NCBI GenBank assembly: GCA_014058105.1
Contig: JACGCM010002198.1
Span: forward strand, 1,501,001 to 1,565,000
DNA: 64,000 bases
Origin: Kingdonia uniflora
Lineage: Eukaryota; Streptophyta; Magnoliopsida; Ranunculales; Circaeasteraceae
Direction: 5' to 3'
Under the pieces are notes generated by a model, which had not been told where the DNA came from, made no database searches, and was given only the letters and a program-made list of their open reading frames with translations. A program made the translations under genes and the position numbers. Below, piece by piece: positions 48,600-59,547 of this stretch (positions are counted from its first letter, which is position 1; every line of letters starts with the position of its first letter).

Positions 48600-51400
48600 C
48601 AAATCAATCAAAGGTTAGGCTCTCATAATTCTATTACAGTCACATGGCATAGTGGTTCAGTCCCAGGGTGGATTGAATGTTTGTTAGGGTACAGAGGTTG
48701 CTTATTATGATCAGAATCTCAGCAAAATAGGTCAGAATCTTGACGGGGTTACAGATTCTCAGCACGCGAGTTCAAGTACTGTAAGCAGGGTGGCACAGAA
48801 TGGCACAAGTTAATCATTCCCAGGATACTATGGCTACTGAAGACAAATTGGCATTAAATAGAAATTTCTTAACCCAAATCACGCTCAGTACAAACTCATA
48901 ATAAAGACTCGAGTAAAATCAGGATGGCGGCAATATCAATGCCAATCAATTAAAAGATACCAGCTGTCAAGGTGCTCAGGGTGAGAATGGGAAATGGGAA
49001 GTTCAAAAGAAAAAATATAACAAAAACAACTCAGTTCAAAGGGCTCAGTTGATTGGTCCCCTACAATCAACTAGAGCTACATCTACTCAATAAGCTTTTG
49101 AGCTTATTTATGAAGATAGTTTTTTTGGAATGCTAGAGGGATAGTCAATAAACCCATCTCCTAGCTTACAACATTGATGTTGGATACAATAACAGATTGG
49201 AAATTTTATGGATTTTTTTGGAGGAAATAGGTAGCTGTACCTGATTCTATAAGTATTACTCACCAAGCTATTGCTTTTATTCAAGATGGTGACCTTTTCT
49301 CCAGTGTACATGCTCAAAACTTTATTAGTGGCAGGCAAGTGCTATGGGACAATCTAATTTTTTTTAGCCATTTTCCCATCTCTTATCTTGTCATTGGTGA
49401 TTTTAATTCTTATTTCAGAATGGGGGAAAAGACTGGAGGTGTGGGGGAAAATATTAGAGCTAAAATATAGGACTTCAATATTTCCATTGATGATTCTGAA
49501 CTAATAGAGTGTACTAGAGAGGGGCTGAATTTTAGTTGGACTAAGAATCAAAAAGATAAAGCCAGAATCAATAGCCTTATTGATAGAGCTTTCTTCAATA
49601 AGCTCTTAAATGAAAAATAAGAAGGTTTCAAATACAAAGTTTTGGTTAGAGACCATTCAGGTCACTCTATGACTGTAGCTGCTTCAAAACTTATTCCCAT
49701 GCCCCTACCTTCCCATTCAAATTTGTGAGTAGTTGGATAGATCACCTTAAATTCAAGAAAGTGGTTAAAGACAGATGGTGTGAAGCTATTATTGGGTATC
49801 TTTTTTTTTGTCCTCAAGTCTAAATCGATAAGACTTAGAGTAGCCATTAAGCATTGGAATTATGTTGTCTATGGTAATATCAAAGTTAAGTACCAGCAGG
49901 TTCAAGATGAATTGCAACAAGCCCAGATTGGGTTGGAAGAAGATATCGAGAATGATGTGATGGCTCATAGGTTCTTTGGTCTTTGATAAGCAGGTTCAAC
50001 TGGATAGAATTGTTGATCGTGAGTGCAGCCTATGAAAACAAAAAACCAAGATTGAAAATGGATAACTGAAGGTTACACTATGACAAAGACTAAACTTGTT
50101 AGAAATCAGATTACTTCTCTACAAGATGAAGATGGGAATTTGGTTGAGGATCAAGACACTCTCAAGCAACTCATTATTATCTACTATGATAACAAGTTTA
50201 CGTACTCTCCTGTAGTCATGGATGAAAAAGTTTTGCAGATTCTATCTGCTAAAGTGATTGATTTGGATAATGATCTCCTCTCTAGGCTGCATAATGATGA
50301 AGAAATAAAGTCTACTGCTTTCATTATGAAAGCTGATAGCTCTCCAGGACCTCTGATGGGTTCAGGGGAATAATACTACCCAACTTATTGGGACATTATT
50401 TGTTTTGATGTTAGTAAAAGCTATCTTTTTTCATTTTTCAGGGACAACACTCTCCCGCAGAAGTTTAACTCTAACTTTTTTGTGTTGGTTCCTAAAGAAA
50501 AGAATGCAACAAAGATGAAGAACTTTAGGCCTGTTTGTCTCAACAACTTTTGTTACAAGATCATCACTAAAATTCTTGCCTCGTGACTTAAGCTTTGTGC
50601 TAACAAGCTTATCACTGAAGATCAAGGTGCCTTTGTTTCTGGAAGAAGCATTTAAAACAATATTGCACTTGCCTCCGAATTTATTAATGAAACAGAAAAT
50701 AAGAGATGGGAAGGGAATTTTGGGATCCAGATTGACACTGCTCAAGCCTTTGGTACTCTTAGCTGGAAATTCTTAATTGCAGTATTTCACAGATTTGACT
50801 TGTTAATGGAGGATCTTGTGATTATTTCTCAGCTTCTAGAAGCCTTACACAAGGCAACTCACTCTCTCCTTTATTGTTTGTTCTTGCTGAAGGTCTATTG
50901 AGTAGATGGCTTCATCAAAGGGAGCCAACAAAATCCAGCCTATGGTGAGTACAAACATGGAGGTATGTCCCACACAACTCCTATATGTTGATGATGTTTT
51001 GTATTTTGAAATGGGGATCTAAAAGGTCTTAAAAATCTTCTTAACTTCCTTAGAAAATATCAAGACAATGGGTGAACAATGACAAGAGTAAGATTTTTCA
51101 TGGGGCTATGAGCTTAAGTAGAAGAAGAACTATTACTAACTTGTTTGGTATAAAGGAAGGCTCCCTACCAACTACATATTTAGAGGTGATTTTTTATGGG
51201 GCTATGAGCTTAAGTAGAAGAAGAACTATTACTAACTTGTTTGGTATAAAGGAAGGCTCCCTACCAACTACATATTTAGAGGTTCCTTTTATGTCGGGCA
51301 AAGTTAAATCTTCTCACTTAGGAACATTAGTTGATAAAATTAGAAAAAAGCTACCGGGTAGGGAGAATGTTCTCCTATTAAGGTGGACTTGTGCTTGATA
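48600..51400 (+). mobile_element. Second LINE (L1-type), degraded and 3'-truncated
   Basis: Plus strand. ORF1 tail near 48980-49080 (WEVQKKKYNKNN). ORF2 endonuclease parts from 49110: a start like WNARGIVNKP, GDFNSYFRMGEKTGG at 49395, FSWTKNQKDKARINSLIDRA near 49535. RT parts: 50340 SSPGP, 50450-50570 LPQKFNSNFFVLVPKEKNA and MKNFRPVCLNNFCYKIITKI, GAFVSGRSI near 50630, LLYVDDVLYFEMG near 50980. Frames change repeatedly. The element is of a different subfamily from the LINE at 9917-15751. It ends abruptly near 51400, with no zf-RVT, RNase H or A-tract. Confidence 0.85.
51092..51283 (+). repeat. 96-bp tandem duplication inside LINE ORF2
   Basis: Units 51092-51187 and 51188-51283 are almost the same; 96 bp is 32 codons, so the frame is kept (GAMSLSRRRTITNLFGIKEG appears twice). 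Confidence 0.92.
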
Positions 51401-51663
51401 GATCGGTTCTCTCCTATTAAGGGCAATGGTTCATTACCCTTGAGCCAATAAACTCATCTTCGTAGATAGCAGGGGAATCATAGCAAGGGAATCCAATCAT
51501 GAAGTGTACTAACTCGCGTGGGAACTTCTTTGCTATAACGAGTGCGATATTTAACATATTGGCCGCCAATACAACTTCTTCCATTTCCCCATAAAGGTCA
51601 CCCACCTTTTATAAATTTCTACAGTACCGATAAATTGTAAACCATTTCTATTTACAGAAAAGG

Positions 51664-51900
51664 GTGAAGATTCTAAGAGATAATATTGACAGTGGGTCTA
51701 AGCATCTTGAGTCGGACCTTGGGAATACTTATGATGGGTTGGGTATACATCTTGAGATGAATAAGGCGAAGACAGCTGCGAAGATGTTTTTGAAAGCTAA
51801 AGACGCCATAATTAGTTCGCTCGGCCCAAATCCTACAATGTTTATCATGATGTGCAACAACCTCGCTGTAGCGTATTTTAAAATGGGGAATTCTTCTTAA
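51664..51900 (+). pseudogene. TPR-like host gene exon fragment
   Basis: A 78-codon open frame (KILRDNIDSGSKHLESDLGN, YDGLGIHLEMNKAKTAAKMF, LKAKDAIISSLGPNP, CNNLAVAYFKMGNSS) with the spacing and residue pattern of tetratricopeptide repeats, as in kinesin light chain-related plant proteins. It is preceded by an acceptor-like TTTACAG. No further exons of the same gene were found, so it looks like a captured piece. The protein family beyond TPR is not identified. Confidence 0.45.
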
Positions 51901-52116
51901 AGAAAGAAAACTTAGAAGTCTCTAGTTACATGAAAATTAAAACGGCATGTCTCTTGTAATTGCCATCACACATTGTTCTCCGGATAACAGTTTATTATGT
52001 ATAACTTGGTGATACTCTATGACCGTTTGGCCTCACAAATTTCAGTTTTGCATCTTTAGTGATTTTATTAAACCTAACTGGTACATGAATTCTGATGCTG
52101 GCGTTTCTGATTCTAG

Positions 52117-52619
52117 GTTCACTCACAAAAATCTGTTAAGGGTTTACCCGAAAGGCACACGGTTTGATTCCTCAAATTACAACCCACTAATTGGATGGAT
52201 GCATGGATGTCAAATGGTTGCATTTATTATGCACGTCAGATTCTTTAATATGTTATTCAAATTGAATTGTGGAAGCTTATTATTTATATTATCTAAACTC
52301 CTTACATGGGATTGTATGGAAGCTCAAAAAACTTTTCCTTGCCTAAGGGTTTTATGTTTGAAATTACCTTTCTAGAAAAAATGAGCTTCCATGATAATTG
52401 ATATTCATATTGGGCCTTGACTTATTGGAATGATTTTTTCGCGAAAATTATGTTCTCCTAAATCTTTGTTCTTTTTTTCTATTTCAGGCTTATGGCAGAT
52501 CACTCTGGCCGATGTAGGGAATGTTCAGATCCAATGGAGGATGCGGTTATGTTAAGAAACTGGATTTTCTAATGAAAGAAGACCTGCATAATCAACTCTT
52601 TGATCCTAAAGTGAAATGA
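52117..52619 (+). pseudogene. Phosphoinositide-specific phospholipase C fragment
   Basis: Two exon-like blocks. 52117-52234: [20 protein letters not shown] then [20 protein letters not shown], from the PLC Y domain. A 253-bp intron with GT..AG follows. 52488-52619: YGRSLWPM, a TAG stop in place of a Gln codon, then [20 protein letters not shown] and FDPKVK. Plant PI-PLC cleaves PIP2; the X domain, C2 domain and most of Y are missing. Intron retention shows a genomic fragment. The next conserved stretch (LVKKILKVK) lies in the minisatellite that follows. Confidence 0.82.
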
Positions 52620-52621
52620 CT

Positions 52622-52777
52622 AGTGAAGAAAATTTTGAAGGTGAAGTATTTTCTTATAACAAATAATTAAGGGAGTGAAGAAAACTTTGAAGGCGAAGTA
52701 TTTTCTTATAACAAGTAAATAAGGGAGTGAAGAAAACTTTGAAGGTGAAGTATTTTCTTATAACAAGTAATTAAGGG
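52622..52777 (+). repeat. 52-bp minisatellite, three copies, derived from PLC exon end
   Basis: Units start AGTGAAGAAAA at 52622, 52674 and 52726. The first unit continues the phospholipase C frame (VKKILKVK, as PLC has after FDPK), so the array grew from the gene fragment. Confidence 0.88.
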
Positions 52778-53963
52778 AAATGTTCCTCACATTGGATCTA
52801 CACCCTATTTAGGTAGATAGATTGGGTAGTTTATGGTGATCCCAGTTTGTAGGATCAACTATTTGTTCTTTACATTTACTTTCATAGCCTAATAGCCATT
52901 TGAGCAAAGTAGCCAAAAACAGAAGTAGAGCACACGTTACAGAGAATCAACAGTATAAACACAAGTTATAGAGAATCAAGTTACAGAGCATACGCAACAT
53001 AAACAAACATATTAGGAAAGCAAATTAGAAATTTGAATATAGAATTGAGGATACCTAACAAACGGAACAGCCAAAACTTGATCTCAATGTGTCTCCCTTT
53101 AAGGATTCTGTACTAAATCTCGAATTGAATATTTTGATTACACAATTACTCGAACCAAACAAAACCCTAACAACAATTCATCGATCAGAAGCCATAAAAT
53201 TTGAAACTGTTAGAGAGAGCGATTGAAAACTGTCAGAGAGAGAAAAAAAAGAAGGATCGAAGAGATCGACAGTTTGTAATCGGAGAAGATTAGAGAAAGG
53301 GCGATACTATGGTACGGGATGATAGATATTAAGCTAATTCGAGTAACATCGAGATCTAATTAGGTAACGAACGGCTGGGATGCATTCTTTCGGACAAATG
53401 TTTAGATTCGACGGCTCAGGGCCATTTTTTTGGCCAAATTTGCTTACATCTCGGAATTGGACGGCGAAACCCGATAAAAAAACCCTATTCCTTTCTTACT
53501 ATAGATAGATTGCTGGAAAAAACCCAATATGTTTATTTGATTTGAATGTTTAACTTGGTGTTTCATTTTAGTCCTACATTGGAAATGTGAAAAAAAGATT
53601 TTAACTTTATAATGGATTGCACACTATTATCATGTGTAGCATGTGTAAGTAGGTGGTGCCCTCACGCGTGTGTGAGACAAGTGCCTGAAGGCTTGTTATA
53701 TGGGGATGCCCAGGGATTGCTTGTACGACCTGACCCATGACCCACCTGGACTATTTATAAGTCTATGATTTGGCCTTGGGGCATTGGGCTTATGGGTTTA
53801 TTGAGGCCCAATGGTAAAGTACATTAGCCTCCCTCTCTTAGGTTTATTGCGGCCCATTCGTACTTAATCTTTGAAACTCATTCTTAGCCTCATAAAAAAT
53901 TTTGTATGGAGCTAGCATCGCAGGAGGACCTAATCAAACAGCTAAATCAGTGAGGCACCCCCT
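52778..53963. other. Non-coding stretch
   Basis: No gene seen. 53150-53330 is purine-rich like a plant leader on the minus strand. At about 53570-53830 an LTR-like stretch begins near TTTTAGTCCTACATTGG and has GGGCTTATGGGTTTATTGAGG boxes, but no paired ends were found. Confidence 0.35.
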
Positions 53964-54446
53964 TATGTCTGTGACAACTATTGGAGTTTCCCATAATAAT
54001 GTTTCTGCCACTTAAGAATTGCTTCTCCTAAAGTGCCTCAATGACTTTCTTTCCAAGGTACCACGTAGAATTTTTGAGCTCCAACAACACCTCACTGACT
54101 TGGATTTTCAACTGAAAAAACAAAGTTGAGTCTTGCTTTCCAAAACTTAACCTTGCTTTTTTACGTCGCAATTAGGCGCCCAACACTTGGGCGCCTGTTA
54201 TTTTTATGTCTGTGACAGCTATAGGAGTTTCCCATAATAATATTTCTACCACTTAAGGATTGCTTCTCCTAAAGTGCCTCACTGACTTGCTTTCCAAGGT
54301 ACCACGCAGACTTTTTGAGCTCCAACAGCACCTCACTGACTTGGATTTTCAACTAAAAATGCAAAGTTGAATCTTGCTTTCCAAGCCTCGACCTTGCTTT
54401 TTTACGTCGCAATTGGGCGCCCAAGTGTTGGGCGTATGCTATTTTT
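53964..54446. repeat. 241-bp tandem duplication with GGCGCC palindromes
   Basis: Units 53964-54204 and 54205-54446 align along their whole length with scattered differences. Each ends with a palindrome-like block: GGCGCCCAACACTTGGGCGC at 54175 and GGGCGCCCAAGTGTTGGGCG at 54416. Similar GCGCC or GGGCGC words continue to 54510. No coding signal. Confidence 0.9.
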
Positions 54447-55052
54447 ATAAACAGACGCTTAAGATTTGGGCGCATATTTTTAAATTTTTTTAAGTAAGCG
54501 CCTAATAGTTAGATGCATGTTGGATTGACTAAATTTGTTTTCCCTTCCTTAGTTAAAAAACCAAGTCATTTTTCCATCTCTTCACCACTTAGAAAAAAAA
54601 CAACAATTGTACCACAACTCCTTGTCTTTATTCTATCTCCATCAAATTAGGTTTGACATTGTTGACGGTTGATCTCTCAAGGTAAGTTTATGTTTAATTT
54701 TAATATATCACCTAAATTTCTATATTCTATTAGCAATATTCTAGGGTTTTAAGTTTTCTCAATTATATTTGTAATATTCTCGGGACTCAATTTTGGATGC
54801 ATTTCATGATTTTTGTGAACATGATAGTGAACGGGTCGAGTATGCGGTGTCATATTTGAAAATCATTGGTCAGATATAAATCGCGTTTGCAAAGTTTATG
54901 GTACTTGTTTGATAAATGCGATGCTAGGTCCCATAAGCGGTATGCAACAAGGAAATTACGTAAGTAATTCAACATTCGTCATTACTTAATAAATTATAAA
55001 TTCTTTTTACCAAAATTATATATATTTTATTATCTTAATCTATTTTATAGGA
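54447..55052. other. Low-coding stretch before the PIF-like pseudogene
   Basis: Contains pieces that may be the N-terminal part of the same pseudogene (54780-54960), in mixed frames. Nothing firm. Confidence 0.3.
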
Positions 55053-55479
55053 CGATGCCGCCAAAATGATTTATGAAGTACGTGGTAAAGGCAAATGGGT
55101 GTATAAAGAAGCTTATGATGTTTTAAGTCGTCATTAATGTTGGAAAATCTTGTAAGAACAACACCCAGACACTTTAGCTCGCAATGTGCGAATGAAGTAA
55201 ACATCAAATTCTAGCTTGGGAATCTCTAATCTGGCAACACCCGATACACCCGTTAGCTCCAACTCCAGCTCTCTGGTACTTAATGAGTATGTGGAGACAG
55301 ATTGTGTCGACGGTATCAGAAATGCTAAACTAAAGGAAAAGAATGAAAAAATACAAAATTTTCTCATTAATCACCAAAATATACTTATTAGTTGCCTTGA
55401 CCGAATGGATAAGAAGAAAGAAGAGTATGTTGCCAAGAGAGATAAGAAGAAAGAATAGTATATATCTGAGAGAGATAAG

Positions 55480-56815
55480 TGTTGGGGGTGAACGTGCGAA
55501 ATACACCCCCCCACGCACAATTTGGTTTTATCCGTTATCCTCATGGCATACAAATAATCAACCAAGAAACATAGAAACATAATTAACATGCACACAAAAG
55601 ATAATATTTACCGGAGGTTCACCTTAAGGCTACTCCTTACCACCAAGTTAAAAATCTACTATGTATCCAAGTTCAATTACAAGCCCTCAAGAGATTCCAA
55701 TAAACATGGAATTCTTAAATCTCATAATACCCTCACATAGATTTATAAGAGATAAAAGAAATATAAAAGATCCATCAAGAACTTTAAAATTACCTCAACA
55801 AAGACCATGTTGCATACCTTCTTCTTGAAACCCTTCAATCTTCTATCTTCCTTGATTTCCTATCTTAGCAACCAGGAGGTACTTCTCATCTCACCATCAA
55901 ATCTCTAAGAGAACACCCTCCACATTCTTTCTTGTAAATACCAACTCTTTATAAGGTCTAGCATAGAGGCTACATCTCTTATATATTTCAAGTTTCTCAC
56001 ATATAGGCTTTTTAACTCACACTATATATAGGCTTTGAACTCACACTTTATATTTATAAACTCTCTATTAGGTCATCAGCGAAGTACACATCATGAGACA
56101 AACCATCGCTTTAGAATATATCCCATTCAAAATGAACTTACAAAGCAAATAACGTAATTTTCATTCAAACGACCTAAGTCTCATTCGAATGACTTCAACG
56201 ATTTTTTTTCTTCGTTCGAATGACTTTATGACTCATTCGAACTACGTCGTCTATTTTGAACCGTAACCTAACAATTTGATAAGATCGGTAGATCAAAGTT
56301 AGTCCCATATCGGGTAGAAGATGTAGTTCACACAAGGATATAAGAAGATACAGACTATTAAATTATACCAAGGCCTTTTAAGAATAAAACCCCACAGCTA
56401 GCCCAACCCAACTAGGTGGTAAAGGTGGGGATAATATCGGTGCAATGGGGGGGGGGGGCTCAATTTCCTAATAAGTGGTATCAGAACCGATGGTTCGGCT
56501 GGGCGTATCTTAACGTATCGGTACATCTCTCCAATTGTTCGAGGTGGAGCTTATGTTCGCTTCTGTGAAGCTCAAAATGGACGGTTGTTGACGAACGGTG
56601 TTTGATCCAAGGTGGAGATTGTTAAGATCGGTGGATCAAAGTTAGTCCCACATCGAGTAGAAAATGTAGTTCACACAAGGATATAAGAAGATATAAACTA
56701 TTAAATTACACCGATGCCTTTTAAGAATAAAACCCCACACCTAGCCCAACCCAACTAGGTTGTAAAGGTGGGGACAATATCGATGCAATGGGGGGGGGGG
56801 CTCGATTTCCTAACA
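55480..56815. mobile_element. Composite LTR-type insertion flanked by ATAAG
   Basis: Begins TGTTGGGGGTGAAC and ends TTTCCTAACA, with the 5-bp duplication ATAAG at 55475-55479 and 56816-56820. The right 539 bp is a TRIM (56277-56815). The left part (55480-56276) begins TGTTGGGGG and ends with AACCTAACA, so may be another solo LTR; it has TTCGAA-centred motifs at 56165-56245. How the two parts came together is not settled. Confidence 0.65.
56277..56815 (+). mobile_element. TRIM (terminal-repeat retrotransposon in miniature)
   Basis: Two LTRs of about 197 bp (56277-56473 and 56620-56815) start TG(A/T)TAAGATCGGTRGATC and end TTTCCTAA(T/C)A. Two bases after the first LTR is TGGTATCAGAACCGATGG, a methionine-tRNA primer-binding site. 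GGTGGAGAT precedes the second LTR as polypurine tract. Only 146 bp lie between the LTRs, with no coding. Both LTRs carry GTCCCA(T/C)ATCG, the TRIM motif, and a G run (12 and 10-11). Mobilised in trans if ever. Confidence 0.88.
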
Positions 56816-57167
56816 ATAAGATGAAGGAAGAGAAAGATGCCCATATAATGGAGTTAAGAGAAAAGGAAACAAAGGCCGTGGTGAATTTGGAAGCTCAATT
56901 TCAAGCTCAAAACGATGGGGATATGGCAAAAATGGATTGAGAGGTGATGACGATAGATTTATCTACTTTGGACGACACTTAAAGGGTTTTTTGGGAGGCA
57001 CAACGTAATGTGGTTATGGCGAGAATATTTAAGGCTAATAATAATACCTAAGATGTATGACGCTCAAGAATCTATTTTTAAAAGTTTGGTTATATTTTGT
57101 TTAAAGTTTTTGTTTGAGAAGTTTGCTCAAACTTTGCTAAAAAATATAACCGTTTTGGAAGTTTGGA

Positions 57168-57498
57168 TAATGTGGTACATCCTTTATAGGGTCGTCTACC
57201 TGTGTGAGACCATGTCAGACTTATATTTATTTTATGCTTTAAGCTTAAGCTTTGTTGGAGAGGTCCAATATGAGTTATTAGCAGTTCCTATTTTTAGGTT
57301 AGTTTCTAGAATATTCCTAGCTAAGGTTTTCACCTCCCTTATGTTCTATAATAGGGAGGTTGGGTTCTTTATTTGTTCTCAGTTGATTTTGATTAATAAA
57401 GGTTAATTTGTTTAGTTGAAACCCTAGTTTTCTCTAATTCTCAAATACAACGTGATCTTCATACGAATCTCGCTTCCGCGTTCGTAGTAATCATGTCA
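57168..57498 (+). mobile_element. Solo LTR, same family as the 1845-4012 element
   Basis: 331 bp from TAATGTGGTACATCC to AGTAATCATGTCA, with the 5-bp duplication TTGGA at 57163-57167 and 57499-57503. It matches the LTR at 1845-2185 in reverse orientation along its length (GTTGGAGAGGTCCAATRTGA, ACGAATCTCGCTT.CGCG). The open frame over it (57008-57406) is not a gene. Confidence 0.88.
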
Positions 57499-57503
57499 TT
57501 GGA

Positions 57504-59530
57504 TGTATTTTGGTGATTCTTGTTTAAGAAGTTTGGTTGTACTTTGTTTAAGAAGTTTGGTATATTTTAAATAATAGAATCTTGTTGAGAAAGTTTACTA
57601 TTTTTAATTAGTTTATATTTAAATTTATATTAAAATTGAAATAAATTTCTTAAATAAATTTCATAAAATTGCTTAGTTGAAATTACATAGAATTGAAATA
57701 AAGTTGGTTAAACATTAAAATGCATAAAATTGAAAATACTAGTTGTTTCCTTGATGCTTCCACAAATGCTTAATGAGATCATTTTGAAGTGTCATATACT
57801 TATCCGAACTTGTCATCTAATCGTACTTTGCAATGTATCCTTATAAAGTGACTTCTTCCTGATTCAAGTCAATCTATTGAGGGTGTATAACAAAATGCTC
57901 GGTCAATAAGCTTATTCCATGCCTATTGCGTTTTTCCTCGATAATCATGTTTTGCATAATTATACATGTTTTAATTATTTTATCTTAGGCGCCTGTTTCG
58001 CTGAGTTAATTTTTTTTTTCTTTACAAAACTGCATGACTTCAAATATGGCAAATATTGATACACCAATAACCAAACTACAAAAACTATCCATGCACCACT
58101 AATGAAAAATAAATATCCATAGACCAATATCCATACACCACATTTGAACGATAAGTTTAAGTTAACCAACAACGAAATATCCAAACATCCAAGTTAACCA
58201 AAACATCAAGTTAAACAATAATTATACACCATAATTAAATATTTCATGCTAACCAAACAACTAAAAAGATCCCCGCGCCCGCCTTGATCGTCGGGGAGAA
58301 GCGGCCCACCTTGAGATGTCATTCCCCGCGAACCCCTCTCCCCCTAGAAGTCCCCATTTAAGAAGCTTCTACTTCATCTTCGTCATCTTCCCAATCGACA
58401 ACCCCCCCCCCCCCTGAAATATACAAAATTATGTCACTATTAATTAAAATGAAAAATATTAATTAAACGGACAATATATCATAAAATTTTATTATTATCG
58501 TTGTAAACGAAAAATGTTCAAACAATTTATAATTTTTTTTTTGTTGATTTTGATTGCTTATTATGATTCTGATTACTGAATCTAGCACCTGAATGCTGAA
58601 GTTGTAACATAAATAATCTTATTTGTTTGGTTTTGAATATGAAGTCTAAACTGTGTGAAAACTGTCAAATTGTCAAAATTACCCAGTTCTCTATTTTTTG
58701 CCGAACATGTTACCTCATAATCATATTTAAAATTCAAGTACACGAATATCAACTAATTTTCATTTCTTCTCCCTCTTGGATAATGTCTTTATAGCCGATG
58801 GATTGAACAAGAACAAAACCATTATTATCCAAAAAATAACATAGGATTTTATACCAATTCATCTTTCAGCATTAAATTAGTTGACAAGCTCTAAAAATAG
58901 GTCAAACACTCCAATAATTAAATCAAGATGTTATATTATTCTTTAATGCTATAAATTAAATTTTTTAATGTTAATAATTAAACAATAACCTAGTTTACAC
59001 AGTCATTTTTCGTGTATGTTTTTGGGGTGTTTATTCAGGAGTTGGTTACTCTCTCAAAGAGTTATAACTCTTCACAGAGGTGTTTCTTGGGGTACAACCC
59101 TATCAACATGTGTTTTAATAAGTCACATTCTCCTCTATAAATAGTTCTTTTCTACAGTGTTTAAAACACAGAAAAATACCCAAATTCTTTCATTTTTTGT
59201 TACTTATATCTTGAGAGTAATATCATTGATAATTTGACAAGCATATCGATTTGAGTACTTCAAGTCTGTACGATTTGATCGTTGTATCTTGGGAGACATG
59301 CGCCATTAACTGTAAAGCACCATACGCAGGGTGAAATCTGCCTTAAGGAAATTGCAGTGACTACAAGCCTCGATCATTAGTTATTTTTCAATTTCCTTTT
59401 CATTTATTTTCATTTTGTTACTGAACACATTATCTACAAATATTACATCACTGCCGAACTCTGTGGTTACGTCTTTTCCATTCCAATTATCTGTTGAATA
59501 AAAAATCTAACAAGTTTGGGGAGAAGTTCA
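57504..59530. other. Non-coding stretch
   Basis: No gene seen. Contains repeated AAGAAGTTTGG words just after the solo LTR, a GC-rich patch at 58270-58350 and a run of 13 C at 58402-58414. 59030-59340 has TATA-like CTATAAATAG at 59136 and looks like LTR sequence, but ends were not found. Confidence 0.35.
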
Positions 59531-59547
59531 GAATTTTAGAATTCAAA

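Larger units (their letters stand above)
55053..57167 (+). pseudogene. PIF/Harbinger ORF1-like (NAM-associated C-terminal) pseudogene, split
   Basis: Left part 55053-55479: DAAKMIYEVRGKGKWVYKEA then YDVLSRH.CWK, a Ser/Thr-rich linker, and a coiled basic stretch rich in KKKEEY. Right part 56821-57050: MKEEKDAHIMELREKE and VMTIDLSTLDDT..RVFWEAQRNVV. This order and the final DLS..WEAQR block are typical of the plant NAM-associated C-terminal family, many members of which are ORF1 Myb-like partners of PIF/Harbinger transposases. A 1336-bp insertion (55480-56815) with ATAAG on both sides splits it. Stops at several points make it a pseudogene. No transposase is next to it. Confidence 0.6.

Noticed and set aside
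53570..53900. Possible LTR/TRIM from the AGTCCTACATTGG motif
   Set aside because: No second end, target duplication or primer-binding site seen.
57008..57406. 132-codon open frame, plus strand
   Set aside because: It mostly overlaps the solo LTR 57168-57498 and has no protein-family features.
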